Part shown: positions 1 through 7,800 of the stretch, one piece after another
Position numbering within the stretch: the stretch's first letter is position 1
Layout: every line of letters starts with the position of its first letter
Assembly: GCF_002744735.1 (NCBI RefSeq)
Contig: NZ_KZ319339.1
Coordinates: forward strand, 744,001 to 808,000
DNA from: Marinobacter guineae
Lineage (GTDB): Bacteria > Pseudomonadota > Gammaproteobacteria > Pseudomonadales > Oleiphilaceae
Reading direction: 5' to 3'
DNA: 64,000 nucleotides
Notes under the pieces: generated by a model
What the model saw: only the letters and a program-made list of their open reading frames with translations
What the model was told of the DNA's origin: nothing
The model's database searches: none
Position numbers and translations under genes: made by a program

Positions 1-480
1 ACCGCCGCCCGCGATCCAGGCCGGCACAAACCCGGTCAAGCCGCTGAGAAAGACGACTGCGGCGAGCAGTGCACTGAACACCCATAGGTCCCGGCCCCGG
101 CGCGCCTCGGCCAGAGTGTAGTTGTCGGGCCAGTCATTCATCGCCAGCAGGTCAAAATCCATCAGCAGAACACGGTCGCACTGCCGCAGCATCTGCCGCA
201 GTTTGCGTTGCCTGGACTCCGCCACCATCCGCTCTGCGCTGCCACTGGTTTTATCACCACCCTTGTCAGCCCCGGCCATGGCGTCGGGTGCAGCTTCAGC
301 GTCTGAACGCTGCCCGGGCTTTGCGACCTCCACGGCTCCAACCGGAGCAGCCGCCGGGGCCGAAACACGGGGATGTGTAGCCGGGGCCACTGGCACAGGG
401 TCTGCGGCGCGGCCAGGCCGCAGCACAGGAGCCTGAGCGGGCGTATCTGCTTGCGCGGCTTTGCTCTGATTTTCAGCCAT
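1..480 (-). CDS. Hypothetical membrane protein, 3' end cut off by the window edge
   Basis: The reading frame starts at ATG 480 on the minus strand and stays open for 160 codons to the window edge, so the C-terminus is missing. Residues 1-85 are rich in Ala, Pro and Gln and look disordered. Residues 88-130 are charged and probably helical. Residues about 133-155 (WVFSALLAAVVFLSGLTGFV) form a convincing membrane helix. A cytoplasmic N-terminus before the helix is inferred. The gene is divergent from ribE. I do not recognise the family, and no catalytic motif is visible in this part. Confidence 0.6.
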   Translation of the reverse strand, partial: MAENQSKAAQADTPAQAPVLRPGRAADPVPVAPATHPRVSAPAAAPVGAVEVAKPGQRSDAEAAPDAMAGADKGGDKTSGSAERMVAESRQRKLRQMLRQCDRVLLMDFDLLAMNDWPDNYTLAEARRGRDLWVFSALLAAVVFLSGLTGFVPAWIAGGG

Positions 481-557
481 GGCAGGTTGTCCGGATTAAC
501 GGTGGTTTTAACAGGTATCGACTACCAAACCGGATTCTTGAATCCTTTGCCGTCGCC

Positions 558-586
558 TTGGCATCGAGCGGTCTGCTCGCTATCCT
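558..586 (+). promoter_or_regulatory. Putative sigma-70 promoter for ribE
   Basis: A -35 hexamer TTGGCA (558-563) and a -10 hexamer TATCCT (581-586) are separated by 17 bp. Transcription would start near 593, leaving a leader of about 45 nt with a GAGG ribosome binding site at 626-629. The spacer contains the small inverted repeat GAGC/GCTC. I saw no FMN-riboswitch-like structure in this short leader. The call rests on hexamer similarity alone. Confidence 0.4.
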
Positions 587-636
587 TTGCGATCCTGCCA
601 AACCGGCAGCCGCACATCATTTTATGAGGTCAGGTT

Positions 637-1257
637 ATGTTCACAGGCATAGTTCAGGGGATCGCAATCATTGAAGATATTGCTGCCAAACCCGGTCTTA
701 GCACCTTCGCTGTCCGCTTCCCGGCAGACAAAGTGGGCGGTGTCGCCATCGGAGCATCTGTGGCCATCAACGGCACCTGCCTGACCGTAACCTGCCAGGA
801 AGGCAGCACACTCCACTTCGACGCCATGCAGGAAACACTGAGGCTGACTACGCTGGGGGACCTGAAAGCCGGGGACCCGGTTAATTTTGAACGCGCGGCC
901 CGTATCGGGGATGAGATTGGCGGGCACCTGCTGTCCGGTCACATCCACACCACCGCAAAGGTCGTCGAAATCCTGCGCCCGGAGAACAACGTCACCCTGT
1001 GGTTTGAAGTGCCTGAGGAGTGGGCCCGCTACATTTTCCCCAAGGGCTACATTGCCATTAACGGCGCCAGCCTGACCATTGGCGAAGTCCGGGGCAACCG
1101 GTTCAATGTCCACCTGATTCCGGAAACCCTCAGGGCCACAACCTTTGGCTCAGCTCAGGAAGGCCAGCGGGTAAATATTGAAATAGACAGCCAGACCCAG
1201 ACTATCGTGGATACCCTGGCACGACTGGGGTACGACCGCCCGACACCCACTCTTTGA
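637..1257 (+). CDS. ribE: Riboflavin synthase, alpha chain
   Basis: This 206-residue protein matches the usual length of riboflavin synthase, which dismutates two molecules of 6,7-dimethyl-8-ribityllumazine to riboflavin and a pyrimidine. It opens with the diagnostic MFTGIVQG. Two tandem lumazine-binding barrels are visible, about residues 1-95 and 96-195. The second starts near GGHLLSGHIH. The start ATG has GAGG seven bases upstream. The gene stands alone, with no other rib gene next to it, and converges on rlmG with only 24 bp between them. That gap shows no obvious terminator. Confidence 0.95.
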   Translation: MFTGIVQGIAIIEDIAAKPGLSTFAVRFPADKVGGVAIGASVAINGTCLTVTCQEGSTLHFDAMQETLRLTTLGDLKAGDPVNFERAARIGDEIGGHLLSGHIHTTAKVVEILRPENNVTLWFEVPEEWARYIFPKGYIAINGASLTIGEVRGNRFNVHLIPETLRATTFGSAQEGQRVNIEIDSQTQTIVDTLARLGYDRPTPTL

Positions 1258-1281
1258 TCAGCCGGTTACCAGGGCGACTTG

Positions 1282-2448
1282 TCAGCGATTGCCAGCCCGG
1301 AAGACCACGAACTTTGGGCTGGCATCCAGCTGATGTACCGATGAGAAATACCGGCGCAGGCTGCGGTGATAACCCAGATGGCGGTTTCCGACCAGCAACA
1401 CTATGCCGTCCGGCGACAGATGTTGGGCGGCCTGCTCGAACAGGCGTTGGGCAATATGATCGCCAACCACGCCTCCTTCGTGAAACGGCGGATTCAGGAG
1501 GATAAGATCAAATCTGCCTTGCGCTGGTTCAACACCGTCGGCGTGTACAAAGGCCACCTCCGCTTCCGGGAACGCCCGTTCGACATTGTGGCTGGCGCTG
1601 AGCACTGCCTGGCTCGATACGTCGTTGAAGCACACCTGCAGATCCTGCCGCTCTGCCAGAGCCGTTAACCCAAGCACGCCATTGCCACAGGCAAGATCAA
1701 GAACCCGCGCACCGGGTTCGACACCTGTCACAGCCTCTGCCACGTGGGACAGCAGCAGCCTGGTACCGATATCCAGCTTTTCCCTCGAAAACACCGCGGG
1801 TAAAGCCTCAACCTTATGATCGCTTTGCCCGGTCAATTGATAGCCTTTCCAGGTCTCCGGCCAATCCCCAAGTAGCGCACTCCCCTTCCTGAAACGAATG
1901 ACCCGGGCCTTTTTTCGTGCCGGCAGCACCTGTTCGGTATTCACAGCTTCAGCAAAGACATCGACGCTTCTGGCCGGAAGGTGTTTGATCATGCCTCCAG
2001 CCAGCAGGACACCGGAGTCTGCCATTACGCCGTTGAGCCAGCGCAGCAGCCAGCCGAGATAGTCCACCTGCCGCGGAATTCGCATGACCACAAGATCGAA
2101 CGGTCCTTCAGGCGGGTTGATCCAGCTGTGCACCTGGCAAGGCGCAATCAAGGAAGGATTGAGCGAAGCATTCTCGTCCAGAGCAGCGATCAGACTCGCA
2201 CTGTCGGCAACGACCACTGGTGACAGACTTGAGAGCCCGAATGACAGGGCGCCAAATTGATCATCCACTATCAGGACTCTGGGCTCTGTACCACCACTGG
2301 CGGCGTTGCGCCCCGCTGCAAGGAGAAGCTCATCCGCCGCATCCCAGGCCCGCAGCGTCGGATCTCCGGTACCCGGTCGGCTCAGGCTCAGAGTTCGGGG
2401 CAGAGTACCGTCAGCATAAACCAGTTCGGCAGTTGTCATTTCAGGCAT
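1282..2448 (-). CDS. rlmG: 23S rRNA guanine-N2 methyltransferase RlmG (G1835 type)
   Basis: This is a 388-residue tandem-Rossmann methyltransferase of the RsmC/RlmG family. The N-terminal half is a degenerate domain carrying the RlmG-type LRAWDAADELLL segment near residue 33. The C-terminal half holds the SAM site VLDLACGNGVLGL and the catalytic motif ILLNPPFH, the NPPF/Y signature of N2-guanine methylation. VFSREKLDIGTRLLL between the halves is the usual linker. By family it modifies G1835 of 23S rRNA. It is assigned to RlmG rather than RsmC because of its N-terminus and because the next gene fits RsmC better. Confidence 0.88.
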   Translation of the reverse strand: MPEMTTAELVYADGTLPRTLSLSRPGTGDPTLRAWDAADELLLAAGRNAASGGTEPRVLIVDDQFGALSFGLSSLSPVVVADSASLIAALDENASLNPSLIAPCQVHSWINPPEGPFDLVVMRIPRQVDYLGWLLRWLNGVMADSGVLLAGGMIKHLPARSVDVFAEAVNTEQVLPARKKARVIRFRKGSALLGDWPETWKGYQLTGQSDHKVEALPAVFSREKLDIGTRLLLSHVAEAVTGVEPGARVLDLACGNGVLGLTALAERQDLQVCFNDVSSQAVLSASHNVERAFPEAEVAFVHADGVEPAQGRFDLILLNPPFHEGGVVGDHIAQRLFEQAAQHLSPDGIVLLVGNRHLGYHRSLRRYFSSVHQLDASPKFVVFRAGNR

Positions 2449-2499
2449 CCTGAGGGTGTTTTGTCACAAAGACGCCATTTTAGGCTGATTATTCTAGAA

Positions 2500-2601
2500 A
2501 TTAACCCTAACGTTAGAGGCGTTCACGCTGAACATCCCTTTTCCGGTTAGCTCCATTGTTCTGGACGCGAACCTTTTGCCCCTCACCCCAGGGGCTTTTT
2601 T
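2500..2601 (+). ncRNA. Candidate small RNA between rlmG and rsmC
   Basis: Both neighbouring genes lie on the minus strand, yet a plus-strand intrinsic terminator ends at 2601. Upstream of it the plus strand folds well. CCTAACGTTAGAGG is at 2506-2519. A perfect GTTCA-CGC-TGAAC hairpin lies at 2521-2533. A 10-bp hairpin with one mismatch and one bulge lies at 2545-2573 (outer GGTT/AACC, inner TCCA/TGGA). No plus-strand ORF explains the terminator. The 5' end and promoter are uncertain: TTGTCA at 2461 and AT-rich TATTCT at 2490 are poorly spaced. This is a structural inference only. Confidence 0.3.
2578..2601 (+). terminator. Intrinsic terminator, plus strand
   Basis: GCCCCT (2578-2583) pairs with AGGGGC (2590-2595) around a 6-nt loop and is followed by six T residues. 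The T run is on the plus strand only. Read on the minus strand, the A run precedes the stem, so the element does not suit rsmC. Confidence 0.7.
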
Positions 2602-2604
2602 ATT

Positions 2605-3654
2605 TCAGGGCCGGCGAAAAGCCCGGTATACCGTAAACCGGCGATCTTCCCGTAATCGCTCTACCGGGCCGATACACCGTTTCATCAAAGGCTCATAGGG
2701 CAGGAAGCTGTTCGCGACGAGACGAACCTCGCCGCCAGGTCTGAGATGGCGTACAACCTCGCGAAGGAAACGCTCGGTCATGGACATATCGGTTCTCACT
2801 CCGCTGTGGAAGGGGGGGTTGCTCAGTATCGCCGGCCAGAAACCCTCAACACGGCTCAGGCCGTCCGACGCCATTATTTGGCCAGAAACACCATTACGCT
2901 GATAGGTGGCCCGGGCACAGATTACGGCCTGGGACTGCACATCCACCCCGTCGACGATGATTGCCGGCTGCTGCATCTGCTTTTGCCGGGCATCGAGCCA
3001 GGCGCCGATCACTCCCGCACCGCACGCAAAATCGAGAATGTGACTGGCGCGCAGGGGGTGTTCGCTGAGGGTTTCCAGAAGCATTCGGGTGCCGTCGTCA
3101 AGCTCTCCATGGCTGAAAATTCCCGGTAACCCGGCGACTTCCAGATAAATACCCGCGCATTCCATGCCGGTCCAGCTCATCCATTCCCTAAGCTCAAACC
3201 CTGCCAGTGGTTCAACGGCTTCTGCACACCACACCTGACAGTGCCTGGCACTGTCTACCTTGGCAGCCTGTGGCGCCACAGCTTTCAACTGTTTGACAGC
3301 CCCGGCAATACCCTCTTTTTTCTCGCCAACAAGAACCAGCCGGGCGCTTTTTGCCGCCAGCCAACGGGCAAGTGCCAGCCGCAACTCCAGCTCGGCCCGA
3401 GCCTTAGGCAAAAACACCACAAGGGTGTTGAAGGCTCCCGCACTAAAGACCGGATCGGCGTAGCCGAAGCCGACCTTCCAGTTGTCCTGTCCCCGCAGAG
3501 TCTCGCACACACCCGCATGCTCACTCATGGCTATACCGCCGGACTCAGAAAGCTCAGACAACAGGCCAGCGGAAGTAACACCCAACAGGGCAACCTCCCC
3601 TGTGAGCAGATGGCGATTCTTCAGCAGGGCTTCGTGGGAATTGGGTAATGACAT
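2605..3654 (-). CDS. rsmC: 16S rRNA guanine-N2 methyltransferase RsmC (G1207)
   Basis: This 349-residue protein has the RsmC architecture: an N-terminal SAM-less Rossmann domain and a C-terminal catalytic one. Visible marks are [17 protein letters not shown] at the end of the first domain, [21 protein letters not shown] as the linker, the SAM motif [12 protein letters not shown], the catalytic [10 protein letters not shown], and the RsmC-like ending [15 protein letters not shown]. By family it methylates G1207 of 16S rRNA. It lies upstream of its paralogue rlmG in the same direction, but the plus-strand terminator and possible sRNA lie between them, so a joint transcript is not certain. Confidence 0.88.
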   Translation of the reverse strand: MSLPNSHEALLKNRHLLTGEVALLGVTSAGLLSELSESGGIAMSEHAGVCETLRGQDNWKVGFGYADPVFSAGAFNTLVVFLPKARAELELRLALARWLAAKSARLVLVGEKKEGIAGAVKQLKAVAPQAAKVDSARHCQVWCAEAVEPLAGFELREWMSWTGMECAGIYLEVAGLPGIFSHGELDDGTRMLLETLSEHPLRASHILDFACGAGVIGAWLDARQKQMQQPAIIVDGVDVQSQAVICARATYQRNGVSGQIMASDGLSRVEGFWPAILSNPPFHSGVRTDMSMTERFLREVVRHLRPGGEVRLVANSFLPYEPLMKRCIGPVERLREDRRFTVYRAFRRP

Positions 3655-3709
3655 TGAACAGGTAATCCCGCTTGGGTGGCTCTAAAACGGAATACTTTAA
3701 CCGGAATGC

Positions 3710-3747
3710 GCCCTCGAGTCTCCCATGCCAGGCCAGACTCTGAGGGC
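3710..3747. repeat. Stem-loop inverted repeat downstream of the small ORF
   Basis: GCCCTCGAGTCT (3710-3721) pairs with AGACTC-T-GAGGGC (3735-3747), giving 12 bp with one bulged T and a 13-nt loop. It lies about 36 bp beyond the stop of the 57-residue ORF. Neither strand has a good T run after the stem, so it is either a weak terminator, an mRNA 3' stabilising structure or a protein-binding site. Confidence 0.5.
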
Positions 3748-3782
3748 TTTAGAACGAAAGGCAATGGGCAGCAGGCAAGCGA

Positions 3783-3956
3783 TCACTTGTATCGGGCAAC
3801 GGTGCCCACACGGAGAGCGTCTTCCGGGGACATGCCCCAGTCCTCAGGCTGTCGGTTTTCAGAAGGCTTGCGTCCCTGGGTGCGCTCATCTGACGCGACT
3901 GAGGCGCCTTTGCGATGGTTTAAGGCTGTCAGGGCTTTTTGCATCAGTTCTTTCAT
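3783..3956 (-). CDS. Small hypothetical protein, 57 residues
   Basis: The ATG at 3956 is preceded by GAGGAGGTGAACC, one of the strongest ribosome binding sites in the window, and the frame runs 57 codons to a TGA. The product starts MKELMQKALTAL, a likely amphipathic helix. It continues with a charged, Gln/Arg-rich middle and ends SPEDALRVGTVARYK. There is no signal peptide, membrane segment or cysteine. Downstream is a stem-loop, so it looks like its own transcription unit between can and rsmC. I do not recognise the family. The strong site and sensible composition support a real gene. Confidence 0.6.
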   Translation of the reverse strand: MKELMQKALTALNHRKGASVASDERTQGRKPSENRQPEDWGMSPEDALRVGTVARYK

Positions 3957-4009
3957 GGTTCACCTCCTCGCTTACAGCAGTCGTTACTCTACCAAAGCGG
4001 GAGGTGACC
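3957..4009 (-). promoter_or_regulatory. Hairpin that would sequester the ribosome binding site of the 57-residue ORF
   Basis: Plus-strand GGT-T-CACCTCC-T-CGCTT (3957-3973) pairs with AAGCG-GGAGGTG-ACC (3995-4009). This gives 15 bp with two single bulges and a 21-nt loop. In the minus-strand mRNA the 3' arm contains the whole GAGGAGG site and ends directly at the start codon. The structure therefore closes the ribosome binding site completely. It could be a translational switch or, in DNA, a dyad operator. Its role is inferred. Confidence 0.45.
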
Positions 4010-4079
4010 AACTGTGATGACGCCGAGGGTCAGGAAGTGACACTCATCACGAATTTTTGACGCAATTTTACATTGTTCA

Positions 4080-4760
4080 CTAGACGGTTTTCTGACGCCC
4101 AGAGCGCACCGGCCTCAGAATCAGTTCATCCAGACTGGTTTGCCGAACACGCTCAAGATCTTCCTCGCCTGAAACCGACAGCCCCATATCCCTGAGAATA
4201 CCGTCGGCCACATCGTAGACAAAACCATGAACCGTCAGCGCTTGGCTGCGTTTCCAGGCTTCCTGGACAATGTTGTTCTGGCACACATGCCCCACCTGCT
4301 CAACCACGTTCAGTTCGCACAGCCGGTCTACCCGGTCCTGGACATTCGGCAGGGCATCCAGCACCTTCTGGTGCCGGTCTCGCACATCCTGCACATGTCG
4401 CAGCCAGTTACTGATCAGCCCGAAGCCCTCATTGAGCAGTGCCGCTCTCACGCCACCACAACCGTAATGCCCTACCACCAGAATGTGCTTTACCTTCAGC
4501 ACATCAATGGCGAACTGGAGCACCGACAGGCAGTTGAAGTCCGTATGCACAACCACGTTGGCAACGTTCCGGTGAACGAACAGTTCACCGGGCAACAGAT
4601 CAACAATCTGGTTGGCCGGCACACGACTGTCCGCACAGCCAATCCAGAGATATTCCGGTGCCTGCTGGTTGGACAGGCGATGGAAAAACTGGGGATCCTG
4701 GGCCTTGATGCCATCTGCCCAGGACCGGTTCTTTTCCAGAAGATGGTCAAGCTGACCCAT
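4080..4760 (-). CDS. can: Beta-class carbonic anhydrase
   Basis: This 226-residue cytoplasmic zinc enzyme interconverts carbon dioxide and bicarbonate. The ligands and catalytic dyad are at the positions known for E. coli Can: Cys42, Asp44 and Arg46 in GCADSRVPANQ, then His98 and Cys101 in VVGHYGCGGVRAAL. The stretch ELFVHRNVANVV is also typical. Length and motifs place it in the beta class. It is a single gene between gdhB and the small ORF. A 9-bp inverted repeat lies between its start and the end of gdhB. Confidence 0.95.
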   Translation of the reverse strand: MGQLDHLLEKNRSWADGIKAQDPQFFHRLSNQQAPEYLWIGCADSRVPANQIVDLLPGELFVHRNVANVVVHTDFNCLSVLQFAIDVLKVKHILVVGHYGCGGVRAALLNEGFGLISNWLRHVQDVRDRHQKVLDALPNVQDRVDRLCELNVVEQVGHVCQNNIVQEAWKRSQALTVHGFVYDVADGILRDMGLSVSGEEDLERVRQTSLDELILRPVRSGRQKTV

Positions 4761-4778
4761 TACCCCTACTCCGTTCAG

Positions 4779-4809
4779 TGATTCCCGGCCGCCGATTGAA
4801 CGGGAATCA
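4779..4809. repeat. Inverted repeat between gdhB and can
   Basis: TGATTCCCG (4779-4787) and CGGGAATCA (4801-4809) form a 9-bp perfect dyad with a 13-nt loop. It lies downstream of gdhB and just upstream of can. There is no T run on the minus strand, so it may be a weak terminator for gdhB or an operator for can. Confidence 0.4.
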
Positions 4810-4826
4810 TGGCTTCAAAGCAATAC

Positions 4827-7800
4827 TCAGTTTGTCTGAGCCTCGGCCTCAACCTCGCCATGAGGCTGATGCATGGTGGTCTGGGCCAGATCCAGAAGCT
4901 CCCGCAAGGCCACTGAGAACATGGCATACTCCGGCTCTCTCACACCCTTGAGCTCCGACAGCATGGATTTCCAGCGCTCGATCATCTGCTGATATCGCTC
5001 CATCCAGCCCTCCACACAGGCGGGCACGTCCGCCGGCTTTTCTGCCAGCTTCAGTACACCGGTGGTCAAAGCCCGCTGCTGCCAGTCCAGATCCTCACGG
5101 AAACTTTCCCTGGCAAGGGCCTGCCAGTGAGAAGCCGGCGTCAGAGAGGCAATGGCATTGGCGAACCAGTTGAGATCAAGACGGTCACCCAGCTCGTAAT
5201 AGAGATTGGCGACGGTTTTCAATGGCATTCCTGACGCTTCCTGTGCCTCGATGATACCGAGGGACGAGTACAGGTGCCCGGTACCGGAAACCACGGAAGC
5301 CAGCTCTGAAGGCAATCCGGCGTCCACCAGTGCCTGATGCCGCTTTTCCCAGCTGATCCGGGCCTGCTCTCCCAGATACTCCGGAAGGCCTGCGGTAATG
5401 GCCCAGACGCTGTCGGCAAAACGCTCCATGTGACTCTGGATGCTCAGTTCCGCGCGACGGTTGCGCAACAGCCAGCGCACGGAACGGCGCATCAGCCGCA
5501 TCAGGTCCTGCATTAACTGCATCTGAAGCTGGGCCGGTACATGAAAATCGAGATCCTCGATCCTGTCCCACCAGTTATCGATTCGGAAAACATCCCGGGC
5601 AATGATCCAGGCCAGTGCTATCGAGGCCGCATCTGCGCCGGTGGACTGGTTGAGCCGCTCCACAAAGGTAATACCCATGTGGTTAACCATGTCATTGGCA
5701 ATCTGGGTGGCAATGATTTCACGGCGCAACTGGTGCTCTCCCAACTCTTTCGAGAACTTCTGGGTCAGGTCCCTCGGGAACACCTTGTACATTTCGCCGG
5801 CCAGCATCGGATCGTCCGGCAGCGTGCTGTTGATCAGGGTCTGCTTGAGATCGCCTTTCACATAGGAGATCAATACCGACAACTCCGGCCGGGTCAACCC
5901 TTTCTTGTCCAGCTTGCGCTCAGACAGGGTTTCGTCATCCGGCAGGAACTCCAGGGCGCGGTTCAGCTTACCCTCACTCTCAAAGGTGTTCATCAACCGG
6001 CGGTATTCCTCCAGGCGCGTTGCCGCATCCTCGTTGGCGATGCTTATGGCCTGGGTCTGACGGTAGTTGTTCTTCAAGACGAGCTGAGCCACATCGTCGG
6101 TCATTTCCTCAAGCATGATGTTGCGCTGCTTGAAAGTGAGATCACCCATGGCCACTGCCCGGTTGAGCAGGATTTTCATGTTGACCTCATGGTCTGAACA
6201 GTCAACGCCACCGGAGTTGTCAATGAAGTCAGTATTCAGGCGCCCGCCCTTGAGAGCGTACTCAATACGCCCGAGCTGGGTCAGCCCGAGGTTACCGCCC
6301 TCGCCGACAACCTTGCAGCGCAGCTCCGACCCATTGATCCGAAGACCATCATTGGCTTTATCGCCAACGTCGCTTTGGGATTCGCTTGAAGCCTTCACGT
6401 AGGTACCGATACCGCCTACCCAGAGCAAGTCCACTTGTGCCTTGAGAATATGGGATATCAGCATGTTTGGCGGAACCCGATCAGACTTGATGCCCAGCAG
6501 TTTTTTCATTTCCGGGCTGACAGGAATCGACTTGGCATTCCTGCTGAAGATGCCACCGCCCTTTGAGATGAGTTTGCTATCGTAGTCGGTCCATGCGGAT
6601 CGGGGCAGCGAGAACAATCGTTTACGCTCTATATAACTCCGCTCCGGATCCGGGGTCGGGTCGATAAAGATATGAACATGGTTAAAGGCTGCAACCAGTT
6701 TTGTTTTCTCCGAAGACAACAGACCATTGCCGAAAACGTCGCCACCCATGTCGCCGATGCCGATGGCGGTGAATTCATCCAGCGCCGGGTTGATGCCCAT
6801 CTCCCGGAAATGACGTTCTACCGAGACCCAGGCACCCCGGGCGGTAATGCCCATCTTCTTGTGGTCGTAGCCGTTGCTGCCGCCGGAGGCGAAAGCGTCG
6901 CGCATCCAGAAGCCATATTCCGCAGCCAGAGCATTGGCTATGTCCGAGAAGGTTGCCGTGCCCTTGTCCGCAGCTACCACCAGATAGTGATCGTCTTCAT
7001 CATGACGGATCACCCGCTCTGGCGGCTGAATGCTGGCATCCACCAGGTTGTCGGTAATATCCAGCAAACCACGGATAAAGGTTTTGTAGGCTTCGATCCC
7101 CTCCGCCTGGAAGGCTTCCCGATCCGAGGGATCCGGCAGGCGCTTGGCAACAAAACCGCCTTTGGCTCCCACCGGAACGATCACTGCGTTCTTGACCTGC
7201 TGGGCCTTAACCAGGCCCAGAATCTCGGTACGGTAATCCTCAAACCGGTCAGACCAGCGCAGGCCGCCACGGGCGACCTTGCCGCCCCGAAGGTGAACAC
7301 CCTCAACTCGCGGCGAATAGACAAAAATTTCGAACATTGGCAGCGGCAGGGGTACATCCGGAATACTGGATGGATCGAACTTGACACTGATGTAGGGTTT
7401 CGGGCCGCCCGCTTCATCCTGCTGGTAATAGTTGGTGCGCAAGGTGGCCTGGATCAGCTCCAGGTAAAGCCGCAGCACGCGGTCCTCACTGAGATTTTCT
7501 ACATTTTCGAGACCGGCGTTGAATTCGATCTCCAGCTTTTGCTGAGCCGCCTGGCATTTACCCGGGCTCTGGTATCGCTCCGGGTTGAAACGAACTTCGA
7601 AGAACTCGAGCAGCAGCCGCGTCAGCTCAACATGGTTCACCAACGTATTGGAGATAAAGGTCTGACTGTTGGAAAAACGGATCTGGCGCATATAACGGGC
7701 GTAAGTCCGCAAAAGCGCAATCTCCCTCCAGCTCATATAGGAGGAAAGAAGCATCCGGTTGAAGGCATCGTTCTCAGCCTCTCCGTACCAGACCCGCCGG

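Noticed and set aside
481..636. FMN riboswitch ahead of ribE
   Set aside because: The leader after the likely promoter is only about 45 nt, too short for an RFN element, and no RFN motifs are visible.
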